64,000 bases of DNA from Trichosphaerium sp. ATCC 40318 (Eukaryota; Discosea; Flabellinia; Trichosidae), in contig JALMLS010000228.1 in NCBI GenBank assembly GCA_038496445.1, positions 186,001 to 250,000 of the forward strand. Reading direction: 5' to 3'. Made by a program: the position numbers and the translations under genes. Below the pieces are notes generated by a model. The model saw only the letters and a list, made by a program, of their open reading frames with translations. It was not told the origin of the DNA and ran no database searches. This document shows positions 12,093 to 22,982 of the stretch, one piece after another (the stretch's first letter is position 1; each line of letters begins with the position of its first letter).

Positions 12093-13691
12093 TCAATCTA
12101 TAAAGATATTTGGATAAAATACAATACCTTCAAAAGAATCATCCCTACACAATAATCCAGCTCTTTCAGCGGCCTGTTAAACATTAGTACGAGTAGGGAA
12201 TAAAACAAAAAACGCTTTACCTCACAAATTTCCATTGCGATTACCAGTGGCATTGATAATTTCTCAGCAATGGAAAAAGCTGTAGCTGGTCCATTATCTT
12301 TTAGGTCATTTGCAACATTAACACAAGCCTCCTCTTCATCATAATTGCCTTTTGAATTGTCAAAAAAAACAAGTAAATTTTTTTTGGTTTTTGGTTTCTG
12401 CAGCGACTGCCCTTATAAAAAAAACCCTACGTACGTGATTGAATAGCCATAACACCTGAAGAAAATCTCTTGAATTGCATAGGTAAGTCAAGTTTTTCGA
12501 ATAACCGAGCAGCAGACAATAAATCATTTGGTGAAATTTGCTCTAAAAAAAAACCATTTTAGCCAAAAGTAAACTATGAGTACTCATGTTTTTACATGTG
12601 TTGAGTCTTGTTGTTTGCTAGATCCGAAAAAAAAATACTATATTTCATTGTATACCTGTTCCTCTTGCTCTGTTATAAATGCAATATACATCAGTGAGTG
12701 ACATAATGCCAGAACCGTTCTTCATTTTTCTCATCAAAACATCACAAAGTTGCCTTGCTACCTCTTCATGAAACGCACTTCCAGCAGATTTCCTATATGC
12801 TTTCGTAAGTTCAACATAGTTTGCTAATTATCAATAACTCATAGCGTCAAAAAACTAAAAACAAAACACAAACATCAGAAACAACATTCAACCCAACAAA
12901 ATTCCTATTTTTTTCTTACTTTGTTACTGGCGATGCAATACCAATATCCTCCAGCATTTCTTGCATCTGTCCATCACCAGCCCATCTGTTAGCTATACCA
13001 ACAAGTTCTTTAGCATTTGCCATCAAAGCGTCTATATCTGTAAAAGCTTCTTTGACAGCAGTAGCAACAGCTTCTTTGTTTTCTTCAGCCCTTCTAGTCA
13101 AACCGGCTTTATTTTTGTCAGTATCGCTTAGAATCGCCCGAAAACATATGTCGTACATAGACCAGCCTTCGCTGTATCGAATTCTTGTACAGCAACCTTG
13201 TTTGGTTTCTTTTGTACCTATTTGGGTTTGTAAACGGTTTTTTTTTATTAATTGAGTGTATACCCATGACCTTGCTTTCACGACGCCCTCAAGGCACTCT
13301 ATAAATTGTTCACGGTCATTCTTCGTGAATTTAACCTCTATTACCTTAGAAACGCCTATAATCGCTATAAGTACTCTTGGCGGTGCGCAAACGCTTACCT
13401 CGTAGATAAATCAACAACGATATTGGTTTTGACCAAAAACTTGCTCTCTTGGCTTCAAATTTGTCTATTCTCTTCAAATCTAAACCGTACAACTGCGAGG
13501 CAGAGTTTTCTTCATAAAGTAAACGATGTGTGGTTAGACGCAAAGTTCCCGGTCCTGGTTTCATTAAAACATCATTGCTGGGCTGTTGTACCATTTTGCC
13601 CCTCAAAATGAACACCACGAGATATCAATACTTCAATTTCATCAGCATGCAGTTTAGGTCTACCAGAGGAGCTACGCGGCACCGATTTCAT
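12093..13691 (-). CDS. VPS36: VPS36, ESCRT-II subunit
   Basis: ESCRT-II component acting at endosomes in ubiquitin-dependent sorting. From ATG at 13691 the N-terminal GLUE domain reads IEVLISRGVHFEGQN, then across a 43-nt intron GPGTLRLTTHRLLYEE, with ARSWV closing the domain. The central helical region has AFTDIDALMANAKELVG and LEDIGIASPVTK, matching the family's coiled segment and GIANPVT motif. Winged-helix exons follow (SLTDVYCI-, FEEIARQL- and FSIAEKLS-type segments, 12860-12200). The last exon reads AERAGLLCRDDSFEG and ends FYPNIFID, the family's conserved C-terminus. Length is about 380-400 residues, as expected. No NZF insert is seen in the GLUE domain. Confidence 0.88.
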
Positions 13692-13934
13692 CGTCAGGTA
13701 CAGAAAATGAGTCGCAGTGCGTCAAAATGTCGAAAAACGTCAATTTTGAAAACAAAACTTTGATATTCTTGTAACACGTGATCAGCATAAGTCGTTTTGC
13801 AGTACAGGGTCGGATCTAGTGTTTAAAGTATTAAAGGTGAGTATTGACAAATAGAATCTGTCATTGAGAACAACAAAACGTTCGATAGTCAACATAAACA
13901 CGAGACAATCTTAACTAAAAGGAGAATTTATTGT

Positions 13935-15056
13935 TTATTCGTTACCACTTGCCCATGCCTGACTACTACCGATTGATATTAATCTACTGCGCCCGGATCC
14001 AACAGCTAAAACTTGTGTATAGTGGTCTCCTGATCCAATATGCCAATTACCAATCAATCCATTACCATTATTTCCACTTACATAAGTCCACCGGTTTTTC
14101 ACTAACTTCATCGTTTGCGAATGACCGTTATGATTAATAGCCACAACAGAATCAGTAGGTGAAGATGAAGAAACATCAAAGTCGCCAGCAAGGAAGCGAT
14201 CGCTAGCCTGAATGTGCCACGAACCGATAAGTCCTCCAAGTCCTCCTTCAGCATAAACAAACGATTTGGTGATTCCATCAAATCTCATTGTATGATGCAA
14301 TCCGTTTGGGTTTATAGCTAAGAGATCCTCAGCAGGAGCACCATAGAAGCTTCCTACAACGTAGTGGTCGTTTGAATTGATCGCCCAGTAGTGTATTTGT
14401 CCTGTTCTTGTACTGGATAGGATATCCCAGTTATTTGTATTTCTGTTGTATTTCATCACGCGACACCCATTGGATTTAATGAGAGCGACGTATGTTGAAG
14501 GATTAGGGTTGATTACTTCAAACATACCCGAAATAAGCTTATCTGAAGAAGAAATGTCGCCGTTCGATGCGTATTGGATTTGTGTCCAAGTGAAACCATC
14601 AACATTGTATTGAGGGTTGTATTCAAGCTTTAGAGTTGCGTATCTACCGTCAGGGTTGGCTGCGAGTAGAGATTTACGTCCTGCACTGTCGAAGTATCCA
14701 GAGACATATTTGTCGCTCCACCTTGTTGTCCAAGACCCGATTGCCATTCCTCCGGTTTCTGCAGCTCTCCACTCCTTTGTAGCATCGTCGATGTACGCTA
14801 ACATCCACTTTTTACCAGGCTTTATAAATAGAGTGAAAGCACCGTGGTTGAGAGAAGAGAGGTATTCCATTGGAATGAATTTATCTCCTGATGCAACATT
14901 CCATGTAATAGTTGTATAAGGTCCGCTCGGGTGAAAATACCTTTGGTATCTCTTTGCGACGATCTGGTTACCAGAGGCGTGTGTTTGCCAATAGCCGTAG
15001 ACTCTTGTAGTAGCACTTAAGAGAACTAGTAGGAGTATACAGACGTGTTGTTTCAT
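13935..15056 (-). CDS. Secreted tandem-repeat protein, intronless
   Basis: A 373-residue single-exon protein beginning with a clear signal peptide (MKQHVCILLLVLLSATTRVYG). The mature part is built from about six degenerate repeats of 45-60 residues. Their consensus has a GSWHI-type turn, a SDRFLAGDF-like strand, a VVAINHNG-like strand and an xTMKL end, for example GSWHIQASDRFLAGDF and GNWHIGSGDHYT. This pattern suggests a beta-propeller or lectin-like repeat fold exported from the cell. I do not recognise a named family. Lack of introns is unusual beside multi-exon neighbours and would fit acquisition from bacteria or a retrocopy. Function is unknown; carbohydrate or surface binding is only a guess. 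Confidence 0.7.
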   Translation of the reverse strand: MKQHVCILLLVLLSATTRVYGYWQTHASGNQIVAKRYQRYFHPSGPYTTITWNVASGDKFIPMEYLSSLNHGAFTLFIKPGKKWMLAYIDDATKEWRAAETGGMAIGSWTTRWSDKYVSGYFDSAGRKSLLAANPDGRYATLKLEYNPQYNVDGFTWTQIQYASNGDISSSDKLISGMFEVINPNPSTYVALIKSNGCRVMKYNRNTNNWDILSSTRTGQIHYWAINSNDHYVVGSFYGAPAEDLLAINPNGLHHTMRFDGITKSFVYAEGGLGGLIGSWHIQASDRFLAGDFDVSSSSPTDSVVAINHNGHSQTMKLVKNRWTYVSGNNGNGLIGNWHIGSGDHYTQVLAVGSGRSRLISIGSSQAWASGNE

Positions 15057-16554
15057 TTGTCTTGAGCCTTTTTATTTTGTGTTCTTGCTGTTTTTGAACA
15101 TGTGATTTTTCAATTTTAGCTCACAATCAGTGATTGCTTCACGTGAACCATTTCTCGAGAAAAAACGTGTTATTTGCTGTTGGGAAAACCTTGTGAGTGT
15201 TTCAAACCAAAAAAGCCGTATCTGTCAAGGTAAATGAGGAAGACTTTAGACAAGTGGGAAATTTCCATGCTTGTATTTTTGCGAAATGCATTGTTCTTAG
15301 ATTTATCGGGGTTTTTTGAATGCGTACTCGGTCTACAAATCCAAAAAAGAACTGGTTAACGATACTTCGATCAGGAAGGTGGCTGTCTACAATAGACATT
15401 CCAGGTGGCAGAAATTAGCTATAAATTAGTTCACAGATTCAAAGAAAAAAGAAAAACGTGGAAGCAAAAGTCAGTATGCTTTGTTCAGAACAGAGAACTT
15501 TTTACTAAGTATACTAGATGTATACTACGTCTAGAACACGATAGTAAACTTAGAGTATACAATAATTGCACCTAGCCGCGATATTAATAATTCAAGAACT
15601 TTCTTGACATTTTTGCGTGAAAAAACTGTAAAAATATACTGTTCGTGAACCACTACCACTTGTTTACTCTTGCAGGTCACTGTAGTACTAAATAGGTTGT
15701 AATGGATTTAATGTGAGTATTTGAGCACTGTGGATACGATTAACTGGAATAAACGAGGTAAGTTCTTCTTGTTGTTCTTTTCTACGCATATAATAGCTTG
15801 TCCTAAAGTTTGGTGTTCATACCAACCTACCAAAAATGTTTTTTTGTTAAAAATACGATTTTGAAATGAAATAATTACAAGATGTCGAGAATCTTTTAGA
15901 GGTTTTTTATTCACCCAGAACCATCTTACAGTTCAGTTGCTATTTTGAACATGTGTCCATGATGCTGTACTTATAGGGGCAAAGTATATTTTGCGATTCG
16001 TTTATGCTGTACCAAGGAAAAGTACCGACAGTCAAAGCAATATTTTTCAAAACACACTTTTTCTTCAATTTTGGAATTTCTGAAACTGTTTCAAAAGCGC
16101 TGCTGCCCAGACTATCTGGAAATCGCTAGGCGATCTTTTTCTGACTTTAGTCAAAGTTCATACCACCTCGACCTAGGTTTTTTTTGTCTCTTACGCGATG
16201 GTTTACTACGCGCAACAAGCAAGCTGCATTCTATTATTTTTTCCAAAAACCGAAATTTCTAGCATTATCCCAGTAGTATGAAACTTGACGCAAGACATGG
16301 TTATAACCACATTACACAATGCAGCGGTTGATTTTAGGACATTTTAACAAACAATGACGTGATACGACACTAATCAAAAAAGTAGACTTGTTTAAAACCC
16401 TATTTGCTTTTAATAAGCGTAATACAAGGAAATAATAAAACTTTGTAGAATAGGATTTGATAGTCAAAGCCTTACGTTGAAATGTCTCCTAAATTGTGCA
16501 TTTTTTATTTCATCACTACAAATCAGGACAACGTCTTAAACACAATTTCCAATC
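15057..16554. other. Gene-poor spacer
   Basis: About 1.5 kb without a convincing gene. Short open frames occur on both strands (for example 15202-15399 minus and 16071-16262 plus) but have no recognisable motifs or consistent splice joins. It may hold the promoter of the secreted repeat protein and decayed sequence. Confidence 0.5.
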
Positions 16555-17205
16555 ATGATATCAGCAACTATAGCACTCATACAATCATTTTTCGTGTATG
16601 AAAGCGTTGTAGAGCATGATAATCATACGGAAAGTTCAAAACAACTACAAACTATCACAAACACCCAATTAACGCTCATTGACACGAAAACACAAAAAAC
16701 CAGTTTAAGAACGAGTCAGGAAAGAGATGATGGCCGTAACAACCTTAAACATACATTACGACCATTCGGAAACCTATTTGAACCACTCAAAACGCCCTCA
16801 ACGCAAAATACGGAAAAAAAAAGCAGAATTCTGATAAATGACCTAAAATCCGCCTACACAACATCTACACCACCACATCCCACCCTTAACAGCCAAAAAC
16901 AATTGCCAACGCAATTAACTAGTCAGAGGCGCAAGTCAGACGAAAATCAAAACAACAAAGAGAAAAACGGTTGGGAACTTATTCCAGACAAAGCAGTACA
17001 CTTTAATATTCTATTAAACCTTGCTTTGGCTGAATATATTGTTTTGGACGGGAAAGAAAGTACTCGTTTTGGAAAAAACTTGAAAAAAGAAACTTTCGAG
17101 AAAGTCTGCAAAACGATCGAATCTTGTCCATTCCCTCCAACAAATTTTTTCCCTAAACAATCACAATCAGCATATGACTTGTATTTTCTTGAGTTGACTT
17201 TGTAA
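16555..17205 (+). CDS. Hypothetical protein, 216 aa, intronless
   Basis: A single open frame with an N-terminal hydrophobic stretch (MISATIALIQSFFVY) that could be a weak signal peptide. A long Ser/Thr/Gln/Asn/Lys-rich central segment of low complexity follows, then a more ordered C-terminal 75 residues (VHFNILLNLALAEYIVLDG, then FEKVCKTIESCPFPPTNFF). No family is recognised. It converges with the F-box/LRR gene downstream. The length makes a chance ORF unlikely in this AT-rich DNA, but expression is unproven. Confidence 0.45.
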   Translation: MISATIALIQSFFVYESVVEHDNHTESSKQLQTITNTQLTLIDTKTQKTSLRTSQERDDGRNNLKHTLRPFGNLFEPLKTPSTQNTEKKSRILINDLKSAYTTSTPPHPTLNSQKQLPTQLTSQRRKSDENQNNKEKNGWELIPDKAVHFNILLNLALAEYIVLDGKESTRFGKNLKKETFEKVCKTIESCPFPPTNFFPKQSQSAYDLYFLELTL

Positions 17206-17368
17206 ATTTAAGCCATATTTCTAATCATAATTTATTACGTGTACAGTAAACAAAAAAAAAAATAGTATCCACAAAATAAAAACTCTATTATTTATTATCA
17301 ACCCCTTTGCTTGTTTGGTCACTCAGTACTTCTTTAAATAAAGAATTTACACGATGGTATAAGAACAC

Positions 17369-18706
17369 TCACCTACGAACATTTGGAACACCTGCCAATA
17401 TCTTCATTACACCTTCATTTGTTATTGAAAAACATCCTACCAACACGATTGTATGTGCACCAACCAACGCCTTCAATCCTTCATCTGTTATTGATTCGCA
17501 TTCTCTCAGCTTGATTGTATGTGCACCAACTAATGCCTTCAAATGTTCATCTGTCACATGTGTGTAGCTTAAATCAATGGTATGAACACCAGCGAGAGCT
17601 TTAATACCTTCATCTGTTATGTTCCTACAATAACTAAGATCAATTGTATGAACTCCATGCAACGCCTTTATACCAATGTCTGTAATACAATTACAATCAT
17701 ACAAGCAGATTGTGTGAACACCAGTCAAAGCCTTTAATCCTAAATCAGTCACATTAGTAGATGCTAAGTCTATTTCATGAACACCAGCCAACGATTTTAA
17801 ACCTTCATCTGTAATTCTTGTAGCAGCTAAACCAATGACATGCACACCAGCTAACATCTTTACCCCTTCATTAGTTACCTTATTACAATAATTTAACCTG
17901 ATTTTATGTACACCGGCCAATAATTTCAAGGCTTTATCAGTAACTTCTGTTGATGATAAATTAATTTCATAAACACCAGCTAATACTGAAATACCTTCAT
18001 CAGTTATTTGTGCACAAAAACCCAAGTTAATTGTATGGACACCAACAAACACCTTAACACCTTCATCAGTTATTAGGCTACAACAACTCAAGTTGATTGT
18101 ATGTACACCGGCCAATGATTTCAAGGCTTTATCAGTAACTTCTGTAGCTGATAAATTAATTTCATGAACGCCAGCCAATACTGAAATACCTTCATCAGTT
18201 ATATTGTAACAATCATTTAACTTGATTGTGTGAGCACCAGCTATCCATTTCAGAGCTTCATCATTCACACCTGTTTGAGATAAATCAATTCTATGCACTC
18301 CAGCTAAGTGCCTTATACCTTTTTCTGTTATTTTCTTGCAACCATTCAAGACGATATCTCGAACACCAGAAAGTAATTTTAAATGACTGTCTGTAACACG
18401 TGCTTTAAAATTGAAAGTAGAATGTTTGTAAAGAGCAATTCTTGTATTTTGAAGTAAAGCGGTCCCAACAAGTAAGTTTAGCGAGGCTTCACTTGAAACA
18501 TTAATACATCCGTATCCCACATGTTTATGGACGATATCATGCATTAAATGGCATGTTTGCGCTGTCTGAAGTGTAAACGTTCCACTCTTCAGAATTTGAA
18601 CAATTATTTCAACGGGTAGTTCTGTGATGCTTACAGCGTCTTCTTTTGAGGTACATTGAGTTGTTATACCAGCATTGTAATCTTTTTCATCATTATTTTG
18701 TTCCAT
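17369..18706 (-). CDS. F-box / leucine-rich-repeat protein, copy 1
   Basis: Predicted substrate receptor of an SCF ubiquitin ligase. The N-terminus has an F-box-like stretch (ITELPVEIIVQILKSGTF). About fourteen LRRs of 22-24 residues follow, with consensus AGVHTIDLSxTxVTDEGLKAL, in which GVHxI replaces the usual Leu-rich strand start. The start is placed at 18706 (MEQNNDEKDYN), matching the paralogue at 34717; the frame is open further upstream to 18775 but that part is not conserved as protein. The gene is intronless. Copy 2 lies 16 kb away in the opposite orientation, and similarity extends at least 50 bp upstream of the ATG, so promoter DNA was duplicated too. The LRRs are clear; the F-box call is moderate. 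Confidence 0.75.
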   Translation of the reverse strand: MEQNNDEKDYNAGITTQCTSKEDAVSITELPVEIIVQILKSGTFTLQTAQTCHLMHDIVHKHVGYGCINVSSEASLNLLVGTALLQNTRIALYKHSTFNFKARVTDSHLKLLSGVRDIVLNGCKKITEKGIRHLAGVHRIDLSQTGVNDEALKWIAGAHTIKLNDCYNITDEGISVLAGVHEINLSATEVTDKALKSLAGVHTINLSCCSLITDEGVKVFVGVHTINLGFCAQITDEGISVLAGVYEINLSSTEVTDKALKLLAGVHKIRLNYCNKVTNEGVKMLAGVHVIGLAATRITDEGLKSLAGVHEIDLASTNVTDLGLKALTGVHTICLYDCNCITDIGIKALHGVHTIDLSYCRNITDEGIKALAGVHTIDLSYTHVTDEHLKALVGAHTIKLRECESITDEGLKALVGAHTIVLVGCFSITNEGVMKILAGVPNVRR

Positions 18707-19420
18707 TCTGTAGCACACGACGGCCTGGGCTTTTGGGTTATTCGATGTAATAGAAAAAAGATGTATCCTAAGCAAAATAATTAATCTTCACTGTGGTACT
18801 TAAATGAAGATGTGCCTGAGATAAGAAGGCAGGATGTAACGTTTTAGTTCCGATTAATAGAACTTAATTACAATGCACTCCCAACTAATATTGTCAACTC
18901 ATGTCAAGTTAACACTGTAGGTATTTTTAGTTTTCTCAAAAAGGAATCCCAGCAACAGCTTTGTCCGTTTTCATTTTTTCTTGAAAATAGTAAAGCGCTG
19001 TAGTCTCATTGCACATGTTTTTTTTTCAGTTTTTTTTATTGAGTATGAAACAATTACAAATTTATGTCAAACTCTGGTACAAGAACGCTGTTTAGAGCAG
19101 TTTGCATGACGCCTTTCCACGTGCGTGTGTAAGTTTGAAAATAGAAAATTTGGTAAGGCGTTTTACATTCAAAACTAGCCTGGCACAACAACTCATAAGG
19201 TTGTAGCAAAGGTAATCGAGGTATATCACACTACTAAAGTAGAATGAATTCGTCATCATAGGAAATACATCACGGGCATAGAATAAACAAACGATAGTTG
19301 AGGAAGTACTAAATATGTATGAAAATTTACTGGCACAAACCTGTTTGAAATGATTCTAAAACAACCTCTGCATTTACACTTACCTAATGACTCCTTCACG
19401 AAGTCACTCGGAGATCTCGT
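18707..19420. other. Upstream spacer of F-box/LRR copy 1
   Basis: The first 50 bp or so (including TTCTATTACATCGAATAACC on the minus strand) match the region just upstream of copy 2 at about 34670-34716, so this is a duplicated promoter end. The rest shows nothing identifiable. Confidence 0.6.
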
Positions 19421-19706
19421 TGTGAGCACGTTAGATTTGATCATTCAATTAACGAATATAAAGAGCACATAGTACTAAAAGCGTAGGTATAGCAATGTAC
19501 CTGTACAGTTGTGGGCTAACAGCACCATGTGATATCACGTGATTCACTCCAAACATTCATTGAACCATGTTAAATCTCGAACCTTCTCATCGCGCTGCAG
19601 TATTTAAAACTCCGCACAGGTGCACATTTTTCTATTCTTTATCTTGTATTGTTTACCAACACACTATGCACCTCACATCAATACTATCAATACTCGCTTG
19701 TCTGAT
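19421..19706 (+). repeat. Promoter plus signal-peptide cassette, copy 1
   Basis: About 290 bp shared with 27029-27332 at high identity, from GTGAGCACGTTAGATTTGAT through the start codon and most of the signal-peptide codons. It contains the palindrome CACGTG, the conserved CTGCAGTATTTAAAACTCC (a TATA-like TATTTAAA about 70 bp before the ATG), and the 5'UTR. Similarity ends inside the first exon. Confidence 0.9.
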
Positions 19707-20457
19707 ATTACTTACAAGTGGCGTTGTCAGTAAGTCATTTTATTAAGCTATACCTGTAACCTCAATACTGATGTTCGGAGGCCGTTACTTCTGTAACGAA
19801 AAACTAAACAAAACGTGATTTCTTCTTACTTTCAGTGCTTGTTAATGAACTGTTAGGGGTTGGAGATAGAGGCTCGTGCCAATTCATTAACCTTAAAACC
19901 AATAGAGATCTATTTGCAATAAATCATCCAGGGTTTATTTCAAATACAGGACCGGAGTATCCACTATTTGCTGTGTCTGATATTGATACACCTGCGGTTG
20001 AGTACACATACTTGATTACTATTCCTAATGGCCCTGGAGGATTACTGATGACTGTTGATATTGATTCTACACAACTTGAAATCAATATTAGTTTTCAAAG
20101 TGCTATAATTCCCACGAGACTTGTTTGTACTTTTGATAGTGCAATTATTGAAGGTAAACACTGTTTGCAACAAAATACAACTGCTTTGAAAACTAATTGG
20201 ATCTAGGTTCAACGATCGCATCATCATCTATTGATATTTCAGTAAATTTCCCTAATCCAAACACAATAGAGTACGCTGTTGAACATAAAAACATCATATT
20301 TCTTATCTTTTTCTTAAGGATACCATTGCCTGCATTTGACCCGCTTCCTGTTCCAGATTTTAACGCTGTCATTTCCTTTCCACCTTCTATTCCAGATACT
20401 CCTCCATCAATACGTCCATGCCTCCCTGTCAAACGCCGTAGGTCAATGTTTGCCTAA
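19666..20457 (+). CDS. Small secreted protein, four exons
   Basis: Exon 1 (19666-19729) codes a signal peptide (MHLTSILSILACLILLTSG). Exon 2 (19836-20153) holds the main domain, starting LVNELLGVGDRGSC and containing YTYLITIPNGPGGLL, with only two or three Cys. Exon 3 starts at 20207 (VNFPNPNTIE), and the last exon gives a Pro-rich tail ending KRRRSMFA. Splice phases agree at all three introns. No family is recognised; the composition suggests a beta-rich extracellular domain with a Pro-rich tail. Promoter and signal exon are shared with the gene at 27292. A decayed copy of its last two exons lies at 21137-21345. Confidence 0.6.
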
Positions 20458-20694
20458 TAAATCTAGAACTAAATAAAACGTCAACTCGAAAGTTGAATTG
20501 ACAGTGCCAAGGCCGTTCCCTATATTTGGTGGTACTATTTGAAAAATCTTTTCTACAGAACTAGGTGCAAGCAAGCAAGCAAACATACCAAAATGTATAC
20601 AATACTTGAGCTACATTTGGCTACCAACGTTTGTGTTGGTTTTCAACGTCTGTTTGGTTGGTGTATTTGACTTAAGCAAGTTTAAATAGTAGCG

Positions 20695-20704
20695 ATCCGC
20701 GTTA
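20695..20704 (+). repeat. SINE target-site duplication, left
   Basis: ATCCGCGTTA, repeated exactly at 21020-21029 on the other side of the SINE. Confidence 0.85.
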
Positions 20705-21019
20705 AGGGACAGTGGCTGTGGCTTAGTTGGTATATTAGTCATTTGTAAAGCTGTGGTATCCAGGTTCAAACCCCGGGTTAGCAACGGGTTAGCAATAAAT
20801 CTATTTCCACCCTCAGGCTAGCCATTGCTACACCCTTACTGGTGATCCATTGCCATTCTCCAGGCAAGGGCCTGGATCTCACGGGCGTGGTATAAATGTA
20901 CCTTGTCGTGTAATTGGCGACCTTGACTGAGTCAAAGCACAGCGACCTTATCTGCGTCCCGCTAGATGTAAAAATTGATAGTCAATGTAAGATAATAAAC
21001 ATTAAACAAACAAACAAAC
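20705..21019 (+). mobile_element. tRNA-derived SINE
   Basis: A 315-bp non-autonomous retroelement. The head carries RNA polymerase III A box (TGGCTTAGTTGG, 20719-20730) and B box (GGTTCAAACCC, 20763-20773) at tRNA-like spacing. A 200-bp unrelated body follows, and the element ends in a short (AAAC)n tail at about 21003-21019. A perfect 10-bp target-site duplication flanks it, as expected from LINE-driven insertion. It sits between the small secreted gene and that gene's decayed 3' duplicate. No LINE partner is in the window. Confidence 0.85.
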
Positions 21020-21029
21020 ATCCGCGTTA
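21020..21029 (+). repeat. SINE target-site duplication, right
   Basis: ATCCGCGTTA directly after the (AAAC)n tail, matching 20695-20704. Confidence 0.85.
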
Positions 21030-21136
21030 CAACACAAGCTCCATCGAGCTTGGAAAGCCCTTGGTTTTCAACGTCTACGTTATCTAATTGCTTCAAACCC
21101 TTTCAACGACTTGAAGTTTTCTTTCATATTGTTAAT

Positions 21137-21345
21137 TAAGCACTGCGATTGTATCAAGTTTTCCTAATCCAAACACTACAGAGTGCGTTTGAAAAGGATT
21201 TTTAATTTTTTCTCTTATCATTCACGAAGGATACCGCTACCAAGGTTACCTATTGGCCCAGATGTTAATATTGTAATTTCCTTTGTATAAGAAGAATTCT
21301 TGTGCCTACAGACGCTTCAGGCGTAGGTCAACATTTGCTACATAA
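21137..21345 (+). pseudogene. Decayed duplicate of last two exons of the small secreted gene
   Basis: Matches 20207-20457: TTTTCCTAATCCAAACACTAC, a degraded intron, GATACCGCTACC for GATACCATTGCC, and an end resembling CGCCGTAGGTCAATGTTTGCC. Stops interrupt the frame. This is the trace of a tandem duplication whose 5' part is gone or was separated by the SINE insertion. Confidence 0.75.
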
Positions 21346-21524
21346 GTCTTGGCTCAGAAATAAACAACATTGCATCTTCTATTTCATAAGGCAAATTACA
21401 CTTCCCAAGCTATTCCTGCACGTGGAAATAGCGCTACAACACCAAAAAAAACAAAAATATTTTTGAATTTCTTTCTTTCTTTATTCTTACACGTGCTTTT
21501 TTTTTTACAAAATTCCCTATTTTC

Positions 21525-22738
21525 TTACTCTTCATCATTATCAAAACAAGGTAAAAAACCTGGTTTTATCCGCTTAGCAGGCGGTCGTTGTATTTTACCA
21601 TCTAAATTATCTACTTCTTTTCCTAAGTTTGTCTCATCCTTATCATCATCTGTACGTTTCCTCTTCTTAGTATAAACATGCTTCATACTACACTTAGAAC
21701 CAAGAGGGCAGTAACCCTTAATATTAAAGTCGGGGCAAACTTTTGCGTTTGGACCGAGATTGACGTGTAAATAAGGACACTCGAGGTTCGTACAAACACC
21801 ACGCAAAAAGTGATAACAAATAGGCATTTTCTCCTTATCCACCTCATGTAAAAGCTTGCAAGAAGAGTTTGTACACTTGCCTTGCAAAAAAGACCTGCAT
21901 ATAGCAACTTTCTTTGCGTCATGTATGTAAGGACACTCCTGAGCTAACTTACATTCGCCTAAGAGGAAAAGAAACTAAGTTCAAGCGAGAAGAAACGTAC
22001 ACGTAAAACCACAAACAACTACGCACCAAATTTCGTGTAGTATACGCAGAGTTCTGTTTTTTTCTTCTTTTTCTTCTTTGGACGTCTCCTAAAAATCATG
22101 ATAAGCATGTTATTTAGATAGAAGACAAGCCTTTGTAGTGATTTGTTGTTGTGAGTTTTTTTTGTTCCGTTCTTTGCTTGAAACGCTAATGGCTATCATT
22201 TTTTACAGAGGTAAACCGTGTTGACAACGGCATAGTGCGGGGAGAGTATTTTTTTGGGTTTGTGTCTGTCGCGAAACGACGATGTTATGCCGCTTTGTAT
22301 AACGGCTTTTTACCTTTGTTTCACGAACTTGAGAAGTTGTTTCCCGACCTACCCAAAGCAAGACGTACCTTTCGCTGCCTTGAAATCATTCACTCGTTTC
22401 TTGTGAGTATTAATGACACCTGCGATACTAGCTATCTGTCTATAAATCTCATTTTCCTCTGCAGTTGATTTTTTCTGTTTCGTTTCACTCACGGTTGTAG
22501 GATTCTTATTCACAAATGTCTTGTTCTTGTGGCGAACCACCCGCTTAGGTTTTACGGGTTTAGCTGTAATTTCTGGCTGCGACCCAGTCTGTTGTTGCTT
22601 TACTTTGTTTATTTGGCCTGCCAACCGAGCTATCTGCCCTAATAAACGCTTTTCAGCGCTTTTTTTGGCCTGCTCATTATGCTTCTTAATTTGAAGCGTT
22701 AATGAGGCTATTTCTTTTTGTAAAGCCGCTTCGTTCAT
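21525..22738 (-). CDS. CCCH zinc-finger protein, ZC3H3-like
   Basis: RNA-binding protein with tandem C-x7/8-C-x5-C-x3-H fingers. From ATG at 22738 an N-terminal Lys/Gln-rich helical region carries two similar segments (LLGQIARLAGQINK and YRQIASIAGVINTHK). After a long intron (about 22089-22367) a KKKKKKK run precedes the fingers: TELCVYYTKFGEC, CPYIHD, CRSFLQGKCTNSSC, CYHFLRGVCTNLECPYLH and CPDFNIKGYCPLGSKC. Spacing and order match metazoan ZC3H3 and fungal relatives, which act in mRNA 3' processing and nuclear export. The C-terminus is a basic then acidic tail. Assignment to ZC3H3 rather than another multi-CCCH protein is by finger order. Confidence 0.8.
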
Positions 22739-22982
22739 TGTGCTGTGAATTATTTTCAACTCAAGACAAGAAATTACAGTCAACACTTTTACTTTTAAAT
22801 TTCGAACAGAAAAACCACGAATTCTCTCTGAATGAGATTTAGTATTCTGGTATTCCCTTTTGCTCAGTATACTCAAAAGATATTTTTCTATTTTCACCTC
22901 TTTTAGGCGGTATTTAACGAACATGTAGCATAAATATTTATGATGGGAAGTGATAACTTTTTTTTTACAAATTTTACGTGGT

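Noticed and set aside
20718-20775. tRNA gene at the A/B-box pair
   Set aside because: The cloverleaf does not continue as a mature tRNA. The boxes belong to a 315-bp SINE with AAAC tail and target-site duplication.
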